This document shows positions 47,589 through 61,646 of a stretch of DNA of 64,000 bases, piece by piece. The notes under the pieces are model-generated. The model had not been told where the DNA came from and did not search any database. It was given only the letters and a program-made list of their open reading frames with translations. Numbering within the stretch: position 1 is the stretch's first letter; each line of letters begins with the position of its first letter. The stretch spans positions 10,075,001 to 10,139,000 of the forward strand of contig CM040088.1 in assembly GCA_022496805.1 (NCBI GenBank), given 5' to 3'. Origin of the DNA: Pohlia nutans (Eukaryota; Streptophyta; Bryopsida; Bryales; Mniaceae). The position numbers and the translations under genes are program-made.

Positions 47589-47866
47589 AGAAACGAGTGA
47601 CTGAACTTTCGTTCTTAAGACAGCTCGGTAGAGTTGGGCCAGTCATCACCAATGTGGGTGATTCTATGGTGTTGATAAATTGCCAAGTTGTGTGCATACT
47701 AGTTCAGGATTGGAGTTCCCGATGGTTACGGGACACATTTATGTTTATTGATCAAAAGGCCCTGACATACTTCTGTCTGTACAAAAAAACAAAACAAAAA
47801 AACATTCATGTGATTTTTTGTGAACCACAACTAATCAAGTGGTATAGTGATACATAGAGGTATCCT

Positions 47867-48096
47867 TTAACCCCTAAAGGACCAAGAAGCCCAAATTGGG
47901 TCCATTTGTTCATAAATTATTTTAGCAGTTTTGAGTGGTCCTATGTGTACTTTTTGTTCAAATTTATTTGTTGTTTGACCAACACATCCAATGCTCTTCA
48001 GTGATTTGAAAAAAAATGATCTCATCTGAATTATATTTTTCACAATTGAATATTTCATTTTATAAAACCATGAATCCTTGGTCCTTTAGGTGTTAA
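47867..48096. mobile_element. TTAA-flanked piggyBac-like MITE (family B)
   Basis: It starts TTAACCCCTAAAGGACCAAG and ends CTTGGTCCTTTAGGTGTTAA. It sits 278 bp after the stop of the 872-residue gene. A second copy of the same family is inside that gene's intron 7. Confidence 0.78.
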
Positions 48097-48181
48097 TTCG
48101 TAGTAGTATGAATTGAGAGATTTTTTCCCTTAGATCTATCCCTCTTTTTTACTTTGACACAAGGTTAAATACTCCTCTTCA

Positions 48182-48274
48182 CACTAGTAGAAAAGGTGGC
48201 ATTGCCCAATTCCATGTATGCACAGTGATTTTGTATGGGCATCTCCCTAGGGAGCGCCACCTTTTCTACTAGTG
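48182..48274. mobile_element. CACTA MITE, 93 bp, with TSD
   Basis: It starts CACTAGTAGAAAAGGTGGC and ends GCCACCTTTTCTACTAGTG, a perfect 19-base inverted repeat. TCA is present at 48179-48181 and 48275-48277. Confidence 0.88.
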
Positions 48275-48277
48275 TCA

Positions 48278-49862
48278 AAAGATAACTTTAACATTCAAAC
48301 TCTATTGATCTAAAGGCAAACCGCCCTATTATGACTTTGTGCCACTTTGTGTATCAATGTCTTACATTTATAATTTTGATATGTACACTGCTAGCACATA
48401 GTGGCACAAATAGGGTGACTTCCGAATCAAGGCACAAATTCGGTGACGTCCGAATTGTGGCACAAATAGGGTAGCTTAGTACCTTAATTAAGAATGGTGG
48501 GGTCTTCAAAACAGTCTGGCAATGGCCTTTATGTACTGTATGAGATGTGCAAACTTTTTTGTGGAGATGCTGGAGAGTGCACTCTCAGTGGCTTGCGAGT
48601 TGTGAGCACACCTCGATGTATTCCATGCATTGACCACGAGTATTTTAATGATTGAAAATGTTGACTAGTCCTCTTGACAACAAGCATCATCTACAGTGAC
48701 CTAATTAACATGCAAAAATGGGACGCGTTTTCATCCACATGTGTGCAGTCTGTCAGTCAGTCAGTCAGTCAGTCCAGGCAGCTTGTTGTGGGAACAGAAT
48801 ATTGGACCCACGTTCAAAAAACTATTGCAACCATGACCCGAACGAATTTTGAGGGTATGTTTTGCACATGTCAATGGACAGCTAGCCATATGCATGAGCC
48901 ATGATACTTGCCGTTGAATATAAAAGCAAAACAAATGCTTGAAAGTGCAAATCATTCACGATGTTGGTCGCGGAAAATACATAAATACACATATCCTGCT
49001 GCCAGAGTTCATCAACTGGGAAGTATGGTCATAACTATCAGACATGATGCACTCTCTTTGTGGACACGGGAGAGCACTATCAATCAGTTGAGGTGATGAG
49101 AGAATATATTATCAGAAATTGGCACAGCTGACATGCACAGCGTGCTCATGAGGCATGAAATTTGTCTCACTCCCACCTACCGATTTGTCACATTCACGAG
49201 GTTTTATTCGGTCGTAGTGGAGATTGGAGACTCATGGAAGGTGATGATGGACCCCATTGACTATCTGGAAGTATACTGGCTCACCTCACCCCTGCACTCT
49301 GCCTATTTTGTCATGAATATAAAAAATGTGGCGAATATATATATAATTTTTTCATGGACAGAATCATGTCGTAATCCTCGAGATATCATTGAATCATTGA
49401 TTTGGAACTCAAGATCAGTGTTTTTTCCTGTGTTTTTTTTTTTTTTTCTTGAATCCTAACTGGCTACGTAAAAAAACAATTCGGAAACAATATTTGGCGA
49501 AATCTTAAGCTTACAATCATATTTTTATAGAATTTCTACATATTTTGGTAGTTTTCTTCACAAAATCTGGCTATCTTCACCAAAAATAGAGAGAAAATCT
49601 GGCAAAAAATTCAAATTTTCTCATTTTTTCCCTAACAAAAAATAAATGCCATATTTTGGAGAGAAATTTGGCGAAATATAGCCAAAAAAAAAGAAAAAAG
49701 AAAAAGAAAAAGAAAAAAACGCTGCTCAGGATGGATTCAATAACCTGGCTTCAAGAGCCAAAAGGTTGGTTACTTATTGGACATCATATTAATAATAATG
49801 ATACCAGGTTGCTTTATTGAATCTTGAACATTCAGAATGGATTGATCAAAAGGCTCACATCA
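48278..49862. other. Intergenic stretch without recognisable genes
   Basis: Apart from the short tandem repeat at 48401 and a CAGT microsatellite near 48750-48777, nothing is recognised. A 108-codon frame at 49133-49459 has no domain and ends in a poly-F artefact. Confidence 0.5.
48401..48477. repeat. Degenerate short tandem repeat
   Basis: The phrase GGCACAAATAGGGTGACTTC and two variants follow one another at about 30-bp spacing. Confidence 0.55.
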
Positions 49863-50069
49863 CTACACGATTATTGGCATTAGTGAGTCACAGGATTAGT
49901 GTGAGATTTCACACCAATCCTCAATTAGTGTGAGACTTTACACACAATCCTCACTACTCACTGTGAGAATTCTCAATTACTGTGAGTTACACTTTGTTCT
50001 AATACCACAATTACTACGAGAATATTGAATTACTTTAACTCACAGTAGTGGCAATAATCGGTGTACTAG
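49863..50069. mobile_element. Foldback MITE
   Basis: It starts CACTACACGATTATTGGC followed by AGTGAGTCACA, and ends AACTCACAGTAGTGGCAATA and then ATCGGTGTACTAG. The interior also carries inverted GTGAGA/TCTCAC blocks. A partial copy lies at 14368-14545. Confidence 0.65.
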
Positions 50070-50730
50070 AATGTTGTCCCTGTTGATTAGAGAAGGGTGA
50101 AAGCACGAAAAAAGTGTACCACCTCTAACTATTATGACCATTCAACAATGCAAGGTTCAAAAATACATTATAAATTTGAATTTTGTAAAAAATTAAATAA
50201 CAATAAAATAAAACACCTATTGTTTTATAAAGTCTACTAAAAAAATTTGAGAAAATGATCTTCAATAAGTAGTTATAAGATTTTTATTGACTTAGAAGTG
50301 GCCAAAATTGAAAAAGTAGTTACGTACAATCAACAAAGTTGATATAAAACAAGCAAAATGTATATCAAAACATATTTTTTTCTACTTTCTTTTTGGACAA
50401 GGACCTCAATTCTATCATTATCTCAAAGTTCATAAAAATTATATTTATGTTGAGTGTATTTAAAGCCATCAATTTTGCAACCGAGATTGGATTTAGGCAT
50501 TCATTTTCAAACACTACTTTTTGTAAACTTTTTTGAAGATTTTGTTCTGAAAATTTGGGTTCAAGTACCTATAAGAACTCTAGAGGGCTTCATGAAATTA
50601 AAACCAAAATACAATATATTTTGATATAAATTTATGGCCTTTGACCAAAACAATTATAATTTTAGTATAGCAGACTAACTTTTTGGTACAGTTTTTTGTG
50701 CTTTCACCCATAAGTGTGTCCAAACATGCT
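50070..50730. other. AT-rich intergenic stretch
   Basis: Nothing recognised: no gene, no repeat borders. Confidence 0.6.
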
Positions 50731-51530
50731 CACAACTAGTCTAGTTTGTCATGTGGGGTCTTCTCGTGGGTCTTTTCTCTTGTTTATGCGATCGGGATTC
50801 CAAAGGATTATGTGCATGTTACAACCAGTGGTGGGCGGGTATGATATCTTCTGCATGAAATGAACACAACCTTAATAGTGTTCTATAGTGTACTGTACTT
50901 CTAGATCAACATTCGTTTATTTATATTTATTTATATTAAATACACGCCCAACTTTGGTTACAGCGTTTTTCTAACCAGTCGAGGAGAGATATAGAAACAT
51001 GGTTGCCTTGAAAACTGAACATGACTTTATGAAAATTCATATCACTCCAGGAGTAGAAACACCGTTCACGTAGACTAGAGAAGCATGCCGAAAAAGATCC
51101 ACAACTAGTTTAGATCGTTTTGTAGGGTCTTCTCGTTGGTCTTTTCTTTTGTTTATGCGATCAAGATTCCAAAGGATTATGTGCATGTTACAACCAATGG
51201 TGGGCGGAAATGGCATCTTCTGCATGAAATGAACACAACCTGAACAGTGTTTAATAGTGTACTGTACTTCCATATCAACATTCGTTTATTTATATTTATT
51301 TATATTAAATACATGCCCAACTCTAATTACGACGCTTTTCTAACTAGTCAAGGTGAGATATAGAAACACTTGGTTGCCTTGAAAATTGGACATGACTTTA
51401 TAAAAATTCATATCACTCCAGTGGTAGAAACACCATTCACGTAGACTAAAGAAGCATGCCCAAAAAGATTCACAATTAGTTTAGATCGTCATGTGGGGTC
51501 TTCTCGTGGATCTTTTTGCTAGGCTACAAG
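50731..51530. repeat. Tandem repeat, ~366-bp unit, 2 full copies plus a partial third
   Basis: The starts CACAACTAGTCTAG, CACAACTAGTTTAG and CACAATTAGTTTAG lie near 50731, 51101 and 51467. Each unit contains GGTCTTCTCGT, GGATTATGTGCATGTTACAA, TTATTTATATTTATTTATAT and ATATCACTCCAG. The third copy stops after about 55 bp. Confidence 0.85.
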
Positions 51531-53142
51531 GCGGTGTTTCTACTAATGTATGTAGGGGTTTAATTGTATAGTAATGAAATTTAATGAATAGTCTATTGTA
51601 TGAAAGGAATAAATTGCGGAACTGGCACAATTAGGTGGGGGATATATTATTCCTTACTACCAAGTCTGTGTTTGGATAAGTTAGAGGATGCTCTTATCTC
51701 AAGGACATACAATTCCTCATACTCAGTGGGTGAGTGTAGCAGATTAGAAGCATGATCATGAGCAATTCCAATCATGCATATGCGGGCTTTTTCTCCCCCT
51801 GCTCCAGCCACTCTCTGCCTTTGCCTTTTGTACTGCATGCTTGTGATGCAAGATCTGCATGACATGACAGTTGTAGATTAGAGGAAAAAAACACAAAACA
51901 ATTATTCCATTCTGCTGTGCTCTGTTTCATTTTTATATCATTGACAGCTGGAAACCCGGCCACTCACTCCTCCGTTTTCCCTAAAGGCAAAACTTACCAC
52001 GGTCTTCTTGCCCACCACCGACCCAACATTCATTCATCTGTTCATTCATTCTCATGGTAAATCACTCTAGAAGATATTAATCACTATTTGTGGCATGGCA
52101 GTTCTGATGGCCCATTCACACCAAGAAGCTCCCGCACTTGCGTTGCGTTTTTGGAATGCTACAAGGTAAATTTTGAAAATAATATACAATTTCTTTCTTG
52201 CGGTGTCGAAGCCTTGTCTCTTCCTGCTTTTGGCCAACGCCATGTGCGTTGGTGGAGCGCAAATTTCTAGCGACACCCAAAATGCGTTGGAGCAGCTTCT
52301 TGCATGTGTCATGTTCACAAAATAAATTTTACACAAGCACACTATAGTTAGCAAAAAATTACTTGACAAACAAAGATTCTCTGCCGTATTGGCGTTGGGC
52401 GACTAGTGTGAATGGGCCATGAGTGACGGACTCTAAGTCAACTGAAGTCCGTCCATAACATTCAGTAGCCTTCACTAGCTTTGCCTTGCTCTTAAGGAGA
52501 ATGTGCAGTATATTCTGCATTATCATCCAAGAACAATCGATAGCTACTCATGTTTTTTTTTTCAGGTGGAGGTTTTGGAAAACTAGAAGGGAAGGTAACC
52601 ATGCATGGTCTTTGCTGACACATCCCCACATGTCCCTCACTTTTAAAGAGAGCAACATTATAAGTAATAATACTTTAACCCAAGAATGTTATGGTGCATG
52701 GCTAACCAATAGAAAATGAGCAACCAGAATTAAAGAATTCCTTAAACAGTGCGCCAATTCTTTTGTCCCTCCATTGACAATGGTTTATGAGCTTCCTGCT
52801 TCTTTCCCCACCCTCCCCACTCTCTGAAAAATGAAAAAAAGAGGACTACACTTAATGCACTACATAGATGGAAATCACATGATGCATTACAAATCACGAA
52901 AAGGCAGAATGATCGAATGCTACTGAATGTTATGGTCTCTCACAAAGAAGAGACTTACTTTTACCCTGGTGTAAAAACATGCCAAGTGAAATTAGAAATG
53001 TTAGTTACTTTGATGGTCAGGGCACTTTTGGCAAACTGAAGGGTGTTCCATTTCACAAAGAAAAATGTCTGATCCCACCTATGAAAAGTTGAAGATCACC
53101 AGTCTTTGGTGGTCATACTTACACATTTATTGGAACAACGTA
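51531..53142. other. Intergenic stretch holding one terminal-repeat MITE
   Basis: Apart from the 52107-52420 element, no gene is recognised; the open frames are short and unrelated to each other. Confidence 0.5.
52107..52420. mobile_element. MITE with ATGGCCCATTCACAC termini
   Basis: The left end ATGGCCCATTCACACCA has its complement GTGTGAATGGGCCAT at the right end. No clear target duplication is seen, so the superfamily is uncertain (hAT is possible). Confidence 0.6.
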
Positions 53143-53873
53143 CTAACCCCTAAACGTCGCCTGGACCAAAATCTGGCTTATGAATGGAACTGATTATTCA
53201 ATTCCAACTGCACGTGGATGATTTCCATCCAATTCTTTTTGTGAACGATTTTGCTTGGTCATGCCACCTCTTCAAGTTAAATTCATATCATTCAAGCTAT
53301 TTTTAGATTTTATATGGGTCCCAATTACAAAAAGAGTCGTAAAAACAATTCACTATGTAGTGTATTTTGGATTCTTCTGTTTTTTCTGCTTAAATTATAT
53401 TTAAGCCATGAAAATGAGTTCTATTGCATTTGAGCTTAACTAACAAAATGAAGTTTGCCAAATCTAGTTTCTACTCCATTTTAAATTTTTGAAAAACTTT
53501 GAAAGTTGATTGTTTTATTGCACTTACAAGATCGGTAGGTATTACCATGGTATAGCAAAAATTCTAAATTTAGATACATGGATGATTTTCATTAACTAAA
53601 TTTTTTTCATTGTAATTTACACCATTGATTAAAAAAATCGGAATTTTTTAATACATTTTGTAATTGATATGAATTTTCTTTATAAACAATTCAAAAAATC
53701 ATAGTAATTTCAAATTTTCACCAAAATTTATGAAAAATTCATGATTTTTAGTAGACACATGGCTTCATTTGCTAAAAATATAAAGTTGAATTCTTGTATT
53801 ATTTATAGTGGCAAAATTGATGTGACAGGTAAAGCATGATTCTACGGTCATAGGTCCAACCTTTAGGGGCTAA
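53143..53873. mobile_element. TTAA-type MITE flanked by CTAA on both sides
   Basis: It starts CTAACCCCTAAACGTCGCC and ends CAACCTTTAGGGGCTAA. The flanking tetramer is CTAA at both ends as a direct repeat, instead of TTAA. Confidence 0.65.
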
Positions 53874-53880
53874 ACAAAAT

Positions 53881-54445
53881 TAACCCCTAACTGTCTAACC
53901 GGGCTTTTTGGCCCGATGTACAAATTGAAATTCATTTTCTCATTCGCCATGCATTTTGTTGCAAGTAAAAAAAATCTATGGAAAGATAGCTTCATGCATG
54001 TGTGAACCGATTAGAAAGGGGATGATTTGTGAAAATTAGATGCCTCATTTCATGCCACACATTTCCACCAGAATTTTCTAAGATCTTAATTCAAAACAAA
54101 TCAAAAGTGCTCTTGAAAAAATCAACTCATAAAATGAAGCAACCAAAAGATCTCCAAAAATCTCTACACTTAGAGTATTACATTTCAACCCATCACAACA
54201 AATTTCATCCACAAATTTTCAACATCTTATTTGTACTTGAATTACAAAATAATTTTGAATCTTGCGTTCCAAATTTTATACAAAAATATTGCAATCATAG
54301 ATAAATCCGTATAGATAGAATCTAAAATTCATAACGTACAATTTTTTTCATACATCCAGTTTCAAATATCCCTATTAATCGCATTTTATAATGCATTTTT
54401 GCAATTCTCCAAATCTGGAGAAGGTTGTAGGCATTTAGGGGTTAA
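53881..54445. mobile_element. TTAA-flanked piggyBac-like MITE (family H)
   Basis: It starts TTAACCCCTAACTGTC and ends TTGTAGGCATTTAGGGGTTAA. The interior is collinear with 17386-17964. Confidence 0.75.
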
Positions 54446-54545
54446 ACCAACATTTGAAAAAGATGAATGGATTAGCCTATTTACTACACTTGAACATAGG
54501 TGATGCTTCATCTCGTTTATATTAATGGTAAATCCAACATTGAAT

Positions 54546-55133
54546 CCTAAACCCCTAGAGGACCAAGGTTGATTTTTCAAGTTTGGTCACCTCAGTGTGG
54601 AATGGGTTTTGATCCTAAATTTTTTAGATTTTTTGTAGTGATTTTTCTCTTTGTAACAATGACGGGATGGTGATTTGTGTACTTAGGTGATGTATAGATT
54701 GAAAGATACAATCATGCAAAGGTGAAAAACCTAAGTGCGGGCAACAACTTAACTTTTGCATACAATGAGCTATGCATTTGAATTTTGCACACAATGAGCT
54801 AACACCCCCATACACACGATTGCCAAATCCATTTTTATCAAATATAGGACTAAACTTTGCATTTTGGGCCATTTAAAGAAAGTTTTGAACTCGGGCATGG
54901 AGCCAAAAAAAAATTGCGGCCAACTTTGTAGCTTACAATTGTACTATTAAGGAACTTTGAACAGTTGAAAATTTGTAAAAGCTAATAAATTCAAGTTGGT
55001 TGAAATATCCTATAGTTGCATCGGTCAAAATGGTTTTAGATCAAAAAAAATTTGCCCTTTTTTGAGAAAGGATACTTTTAGGCAGCTTTGGAGTGTTTGG
55101 AAAGAAACATAGTCGTGGTCCTTTAGGGGTTAA
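54546..55133. mobile_element. TTAA-type MITE (family C)
   Basis: It starts CTAAACCCCTAGAGGACC (left TTAA mutated) and ends GTGGTCCTTTAGGGGTTAA. It is inversely homologous to 28369-28957. Confidence 0.7.
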
Positions 55134-56872
55134 AAGCCAAGACAAAAAGGTTGTTACTATGGAAGGATGTATCATTTATAGAGACCAAGGACAAAGATTG
55201 CACCTTGCTAATTGCATTCACAACTAAAACAAAAAGGAAATTTTGTTCAAAACAATTCATTGTCGTATAAAATAAGCAAGGTTTGACTAAAAATACAATG
55301 AATGAATGTTTGGAACTAAGATGGAGTGAATAAAAAATTTGGTGTTACATGACTAATATGGCACAATAAGTTCGCGTGAATTAGTGACAAAAATGGGTAA
55401 AGAATAGAGTAGAAATTTTGTAGCAAGTGTACAAAAGTGGTGCTACAAAATTAGTACTATATCAATTTTAGAAGTGTCTTTTGGCAAGAAGAGCATAGTA
55501 ACAGAGGAGTTGTCTATATATTATGGGAGAATATGCATTATGAATACTACATATTATGGCAAAATAAAAATCTTGTCGTTTGCTTTGGTTTTTTACTAAG
55601 TAATTTTGTTTCAATACTACATCATTTTATCCTATTAGACCTACTTCAAATTAGAATCACTTAAATATTTTTTACAATGTACATTATATCTTGAATTAAA
55701 TACATTGAGTACATTTCAATCAAATCTACTTCAAACTAGCAATACATGCAAAGGATCAAAATTTTATTTTCTTGCTAAATTACTATTTTCTTGGGTGGTG
55801 AATAATAATAATAAAATTTTAATTATTCTTTCAATGTGATTTTCTAATATATACTTAGACTTGTAATGCTTTGAAATTTTGAAATCAACGGAAATAAGAT
55901 TGTATACATTTTAGAGTTTGAAAAAAAAAATCTATTTTTTTGGTGTTGTAAAGTACACGCAATCTAACTAGCAAACTAGCAAGTGAGGGAGTCTAATTTT
56001 TTTAAATGTTTGCCTCTTCATTGCAACATCTTTTTTTGCAAATGAAAACCATGCTGCTAGAATATGGCTTCCAATTCATGAATCATAATTGCACAAGTAA
56101 GACCAAAGTTCTATTTTTCCTAAAGAATTGATAGAAAACTTCTTTAGAGGTCAAAACACCGTCAAAACCATCAACACAACAAGAACTACCGTAGACACAT
56201 CAACCATAAAATAACCAAAAAATTTAATGAAAGAATTAAATACTTGATATATAGATTTAACGGGAGATATAACCACTTATGGGGAAGTTATAAAACCCAA
56301 AATGGGTTATAAGAGATTTGAATCTAGTTCTCAATTTCAAATGCAAATTACTTCAATTTAAAAAAAATTGACCATTCAAATCTAATTTCAAAGACTCAAA
56401 TCCATTTTGAAATTTTGTTAAAATTGCAAAAGTTATGGCAACCTAAACTTCAAAAACTTCAAAAACTTGGAGTCTAATATACAATGTAGAATAGATTTTT
56501 CTATCTATTTTTTATTTTATTTATAATTGCTAAGATCATGCCAACTACAAAGCTCAGATTTTTGTTCACTATAATCTTCTCCATTTTAAAATAAAATAAA
56601 AACAAAAAAATGAGCTTTTTTAGAATTACTATTATTTTTCAAAGTCAAAAACTTTGAAAAATCATGATAATTTTAGTTTTTGTCATTTAAATATGCAAAA
56701 ATCAAGTAAGATAGGAAACACAAAGAAGCATGCGGGGAAATTATAAAATATCTATAAAATAAAAAATTAAACACGAAAAATTTTAAGGCTTGAAAAAAAT
56801 GAAGAAAATAGACTTCATTGAAAATTGTTGAAATGGAGTTAGGCATTAAAAAGGCCAATTGAATTTGGTGCT
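55134..56872. other. AT-rich intergenic stretch
   Basis: No genes, element ends or RNA features recognised. Confidence 0.6.
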
Positions 56873-57047
56873 CACATAAGGTTCTTTAGCAGTTAGTGGA
56901 GTCCACCCTTTTCAACAGTAGCACCACCTAACTTCTTTAACTAAAGATGATGTGGACTTGTCATTATTCGAGGATCTACTACAATGATTCGGGAATAATG
57001 ACCCGACTCGGAGGTGTGGTACAGAAGAGCTAAAGAACCTTATGCAC
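56873..57047. mobile_element. MITE with CATAAGGTTCTTTAGC termini
   Basis: The left end CATAAGGTTCTTTAGC and the right end GCTAAAGAACCTTATG form a perfect 16-base inverted repeat. The target duplication is unclear. Confidence 0.7.
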
Positions 57048-57089
57048 ACATGCAAATAGGAAACTTGATATGTGGATCCAATGCAACTA

Positions 57090-57770
57090 TGTAACTTAAT
57101 ATATATTTATTACGGGTTGAGGACTGCAGTTTATGTATACTAAACGGCGTATTTAGTGTGTAAAGAGAATTGATGTTTTTTACCACAATTCGTTCAAATG
57201 TGAAGAGAAATAGTGTCCCTTGACACTACATAGGAGTTTGTCATTTGTCATTCCCACTTTCCTTGAGAGTGCCATGTTATTTTCAAGCCCCGACTCCGAA
57301 TCCCCCCTTGACGCTAATGCAAGCACTATTCACCCACGAGCCCCATTGTTTGAAATTTCCATTTTGGGCACCCTAGGGTCTTTTTTTGGCAATTCTTTTG
57401 CAAATTTGAGACCTATAGTCTCATTGTAGTCTAGAAGGACCCCCTTGGGAATTTCAAATCCTTGGAAGAGGGGGTTATTTTTTAAGGTGGACCTCTACAT
57501 GCACAAAATAGGGGGCAAGTTTTGTCCTCTTGCATTAACGTCGATGGGGGGATTTAGAGTGGGGGCTTTTCAAGTAATGAGAGTCTCATGACGTGGCATG
57601 CCATATTTATTATAAAGTTGCCATATATCATTAGAACACTACATTCATTTTTTTCTTATGAGGACACTATACTCCTCTAAAATTAAATAGTGTCTAGGTT
57701 TAGAAATACTGTCCCGGGACACTAAATACGCCATTCAGTGTAGTCCATCTCTTATATTAAGTACACAGCC
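57090..57770. mobile_element. MITE with GGCGTATTTAGTGT inner repeats
   Basis: ACTTAATATA then GGCGTATTTAGTGT on the left faces ACACTAAATACGCC then TATTAAGT on the right. The interior is noncoding. Borders are approximate. Confidence 0.55.
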
Positions 57771-58900
<1,130 letters not shown>

Positions 58901-58904
58901 AATC

Positions 58905-59035
58905 CAAAAGGGCTTCATGTGCATGTGAATATGTGATGCTGCTGCAAGCAACCGAAACTGACAAAAGTCTGAGCACATACAAAATTTCAATATGGCCAAT
59001 CATGACTTATTAGCCGTCTGTACAAGTTTCCTTCC
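58905..59035. repeat. Copy of a fragment also present inverted at 59850-59970
   Basis: GTCTGAGCACATACAAAATT and TCTGTACAAGTTTCCTTCC here match, on the opposite strand, the complement of 59850-59950 (CTGAGCACATCCAAAATTTC, GTCTATACAAGTTTCCTTC). The origin is unknown; possibly pieces of one decayed gene or element. Confidence 0.55.
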
Positions 59036-59784
59036 TAGACAGAAGTTAACTTTAAAGTCATACTGTAGGTACCATCCAGGCTGAGCACTGCACTGCTACT
59101 GTAAGTTAGTCAGTTATGAATATTCATTTTATTTTCATGAATATCATAAGTTAGTCAGTTATGAATATCATGAATGATTTTTGAACATTCATGATATTCA
59201 TAAGGGCATGGTTTACAAAAACCATGAATACACCAACTACTCCTCTCAGATGATGGAAGCCAAAGAGTGAAGAGAATTTTTTTTACTTGTTCAATTTAAT
59301 TTAGACCTCGATTTGGACGTCAATGTGAACTTCAAAACCTCTACAATGATACCTTTTACAAAAACACATGTTTTTTTCAAATTTTGATAGATTTTAACCT
59401 AAACTATGGGGTTCTCATATGGTTCACATGAATTAATGACTCCAAAACTTAATAATGCAATATTGATCAATAATGTTGACAAATGCAATCATATAAATGA
59501 ACTTCCTCTAAATAGAAAAATAGAAAAATAAAAACTTGAGTATTCTCTATGGGTAATTGGAAATACGCAACAATATGTTTGTTTTATATTACTATACAAT
59601 GATGTATTTTGTTGTACTTTGAATTAGATATTGTTGTATTTGGATGACTTGTCCGTGTTTAATTCATGAACGATTTTTTGCAATGCATTTTCCTTGTCAT
59701 TCTCCAAATCTATCCGGAAGAGAAACTTCTAAAACAATATGAAGTTATTCAAGCTTTACTCAACAAAGTGACCACTTTCTTTCT

Positions 59785-60130
59785 CTTTTTTTTTTTCTTT
59801 TTTTTTTTTACGACACAAATGAAGTAAATTCAATGCATGGGCTCAAGAGGATATTGATGAAGGAAACTTGTATAGACGGCGAAGGCATGATTGGTGATAT
59901 TGAAATTTTGGATGTGCTCAGAGGTTTGTCAGGTGCACTCAGTTGATTGCAGGCATCACATGCACATGAACTCATAACTTCAGTTATTAGTCTTATGACG
60001 TTTTTGGCACTGAAGTCTGGAATCCGGCATAAAGATGCTGCTGCATGTGTTATTGAACCCAAACAAAATTCTTCAAGAACCCTGAACCTGGCTGCTCATC
60101 ACCACAAATGGGACAGAATTTAAAAAATAA
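59785..60130 (-). mobile_element. LINE 3'-end-like remnant
   Basis: On the plus strand two T-runs are followed by ACGACACAAATGAAG, resembling the LINE 3' ends at 25107 and 31625. An 84-codon minus frame (59808-60062) has no recognised domain. Confidence 0.35.
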
Positions 60131-61412
60131 ATTTATTACTTGTTTATTTTCCAAATAACTTCCAAATTTTAATAACTCTGGGTTGTGCAATTCCAAACCC
60201 GTGGCTACTTTTTCTGGTAAAATCCTGCCAGATGCCCTAAAATGTACCCAAAAAAAAGTATGAAGAGCTGGTACCCAGCGAAGTTAAAGTGAGCGAATTA
60301 TCACCAGGTGGCTCCATTTGTATTCCTGTGGCTAATCGCAACAAAGAAAATTGAGATTTTTTTTTTTGGAATAATCGTCTGATACTCTCCACTGTCGCAT
60401 GATGCGTGGCTTGATTGCTAGGATGGCTGGGTCTGCCCTAGCCCCGGTGACATCACCGGGACATGCTGCCAGCCACCTTCGGTAGCCCTTACGTCTGCCC
60501 ACAACTCCCATATTTGCTTGCTCTGGAGCCCACTATTTTTTTCGCATTCTTGCAGTGCTCATTGTGGATCTCTGTAGTAACTAGCATTGCACTCCATGCT
60601 CTTGTTGCTCTAAGCATTGTTGGTCGCCGCTTGAGGTAATCATATCGCCAACTTTGTTGCTTTCAAAAATGCATATGAGGCTTTGTTGGAGCATTCTTCA
60701 GTAGATAAGTTCAAGAACAAATTGTTGGACCACGTGGATTTGTGCGTGTGTATGTTTACACAATTTTTTTTCTTTACAAAACTTTTCTTTTGATGAGGTC
60801 ATTGAAAGTTGGAAGGACTGTAAGTGTCGTGCAAGTCTAATGGGAATCTAGTAGGTTTGTTTAGGTTTTGTCATAGTTGTTGGTTTAGTGTAACTGCTTG
60901 GTTGGAGCTTGGCATTAGTGTTTCCTTTGTGATGATATTTATGTGAATTTCAAAGGCGTTTTTGAACTAGCCTTTGACTCCATGAAGTCAATCAGTGTGG
61001 TGATATCTAGTTTATACCTCAAGGTCCTAAATTTAAGTGATATAAATAAAGGAATACAATTTTGTAAATTTTGTGTGTTGTGGCCTTTCCGGCTTGTTCA
61101 ACATAGTATTGTTTAGCCATTTTGCTGAATTTTAAGCTAAGGAGGCAACTATATTGTTGCCATTTGCTCATACTTCAAGCCAAAAAACGAGAAAAAATAA
61201 AACAACTTAGTCACGATTTACTAAAGGTTCTCTGTCTCCATCGCCTAGTGTGATCTTCATGAAACCCACCATTGTAGCCCATTGGCCATACTTCCATGAT
61301 GCATGCAACCTTCGATAGTCAACAAAAAGTAAGTGCCATTGACCCTTAAGGCTGGAAAAAATAATTCCCAGAAACCTTTTTGCTAATGAGACAAATATTC
61401 CCCATTGCCGGT
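60131..61412. other. Intergenic stretch without recognisable genes
   Basis: A slightly GC-richer patch at 60390-60560 shows no protein similarity I recognise. Confidence 0.5.
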
Positions 61413-61514
61413 ACCTCAACAACCTCCAAAACCAACAACCTCCAAAATCAACAACCTCCAAAATCAACAACTTCCAAAATCAACAACCTCCAAAATCAAC
61501 AACCTCCAAAATCA
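61413..61514. repeat. 16-bp minisatellite, about 6 copies
   Basis: The unit AACAACCTCCAAAATC is repeated with one CTTCC variant. Because 16 is not a multiple of three, every frame reads the same peptide mixture, which explains the overlapping open frames here. Confidence 0.85.
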
Positions 61515-61646
61515 GTACTGTTCCAAGCTAGGATCTATATATTTATCACCAGACTTTCATCCCAGCAAACCTTATGAGAATTTGAACAGTTTGTATCATA
61601 CTCCATTGAAAGATTGATCTGCTGGGTAGAGCTTAACCCTTGACTC

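Noticed and set aside
50731..51530. Possible CRISPR-like direct repeats
   Set aside because: The repeats are 366 bp and contiguous, without spacers, in a eukaryotic context.
61380..61617. Overlapping frames rich in PPKSTTSKINN
   Set aside because: They are produced by a 16-bp minisatellite that is open in several frames.
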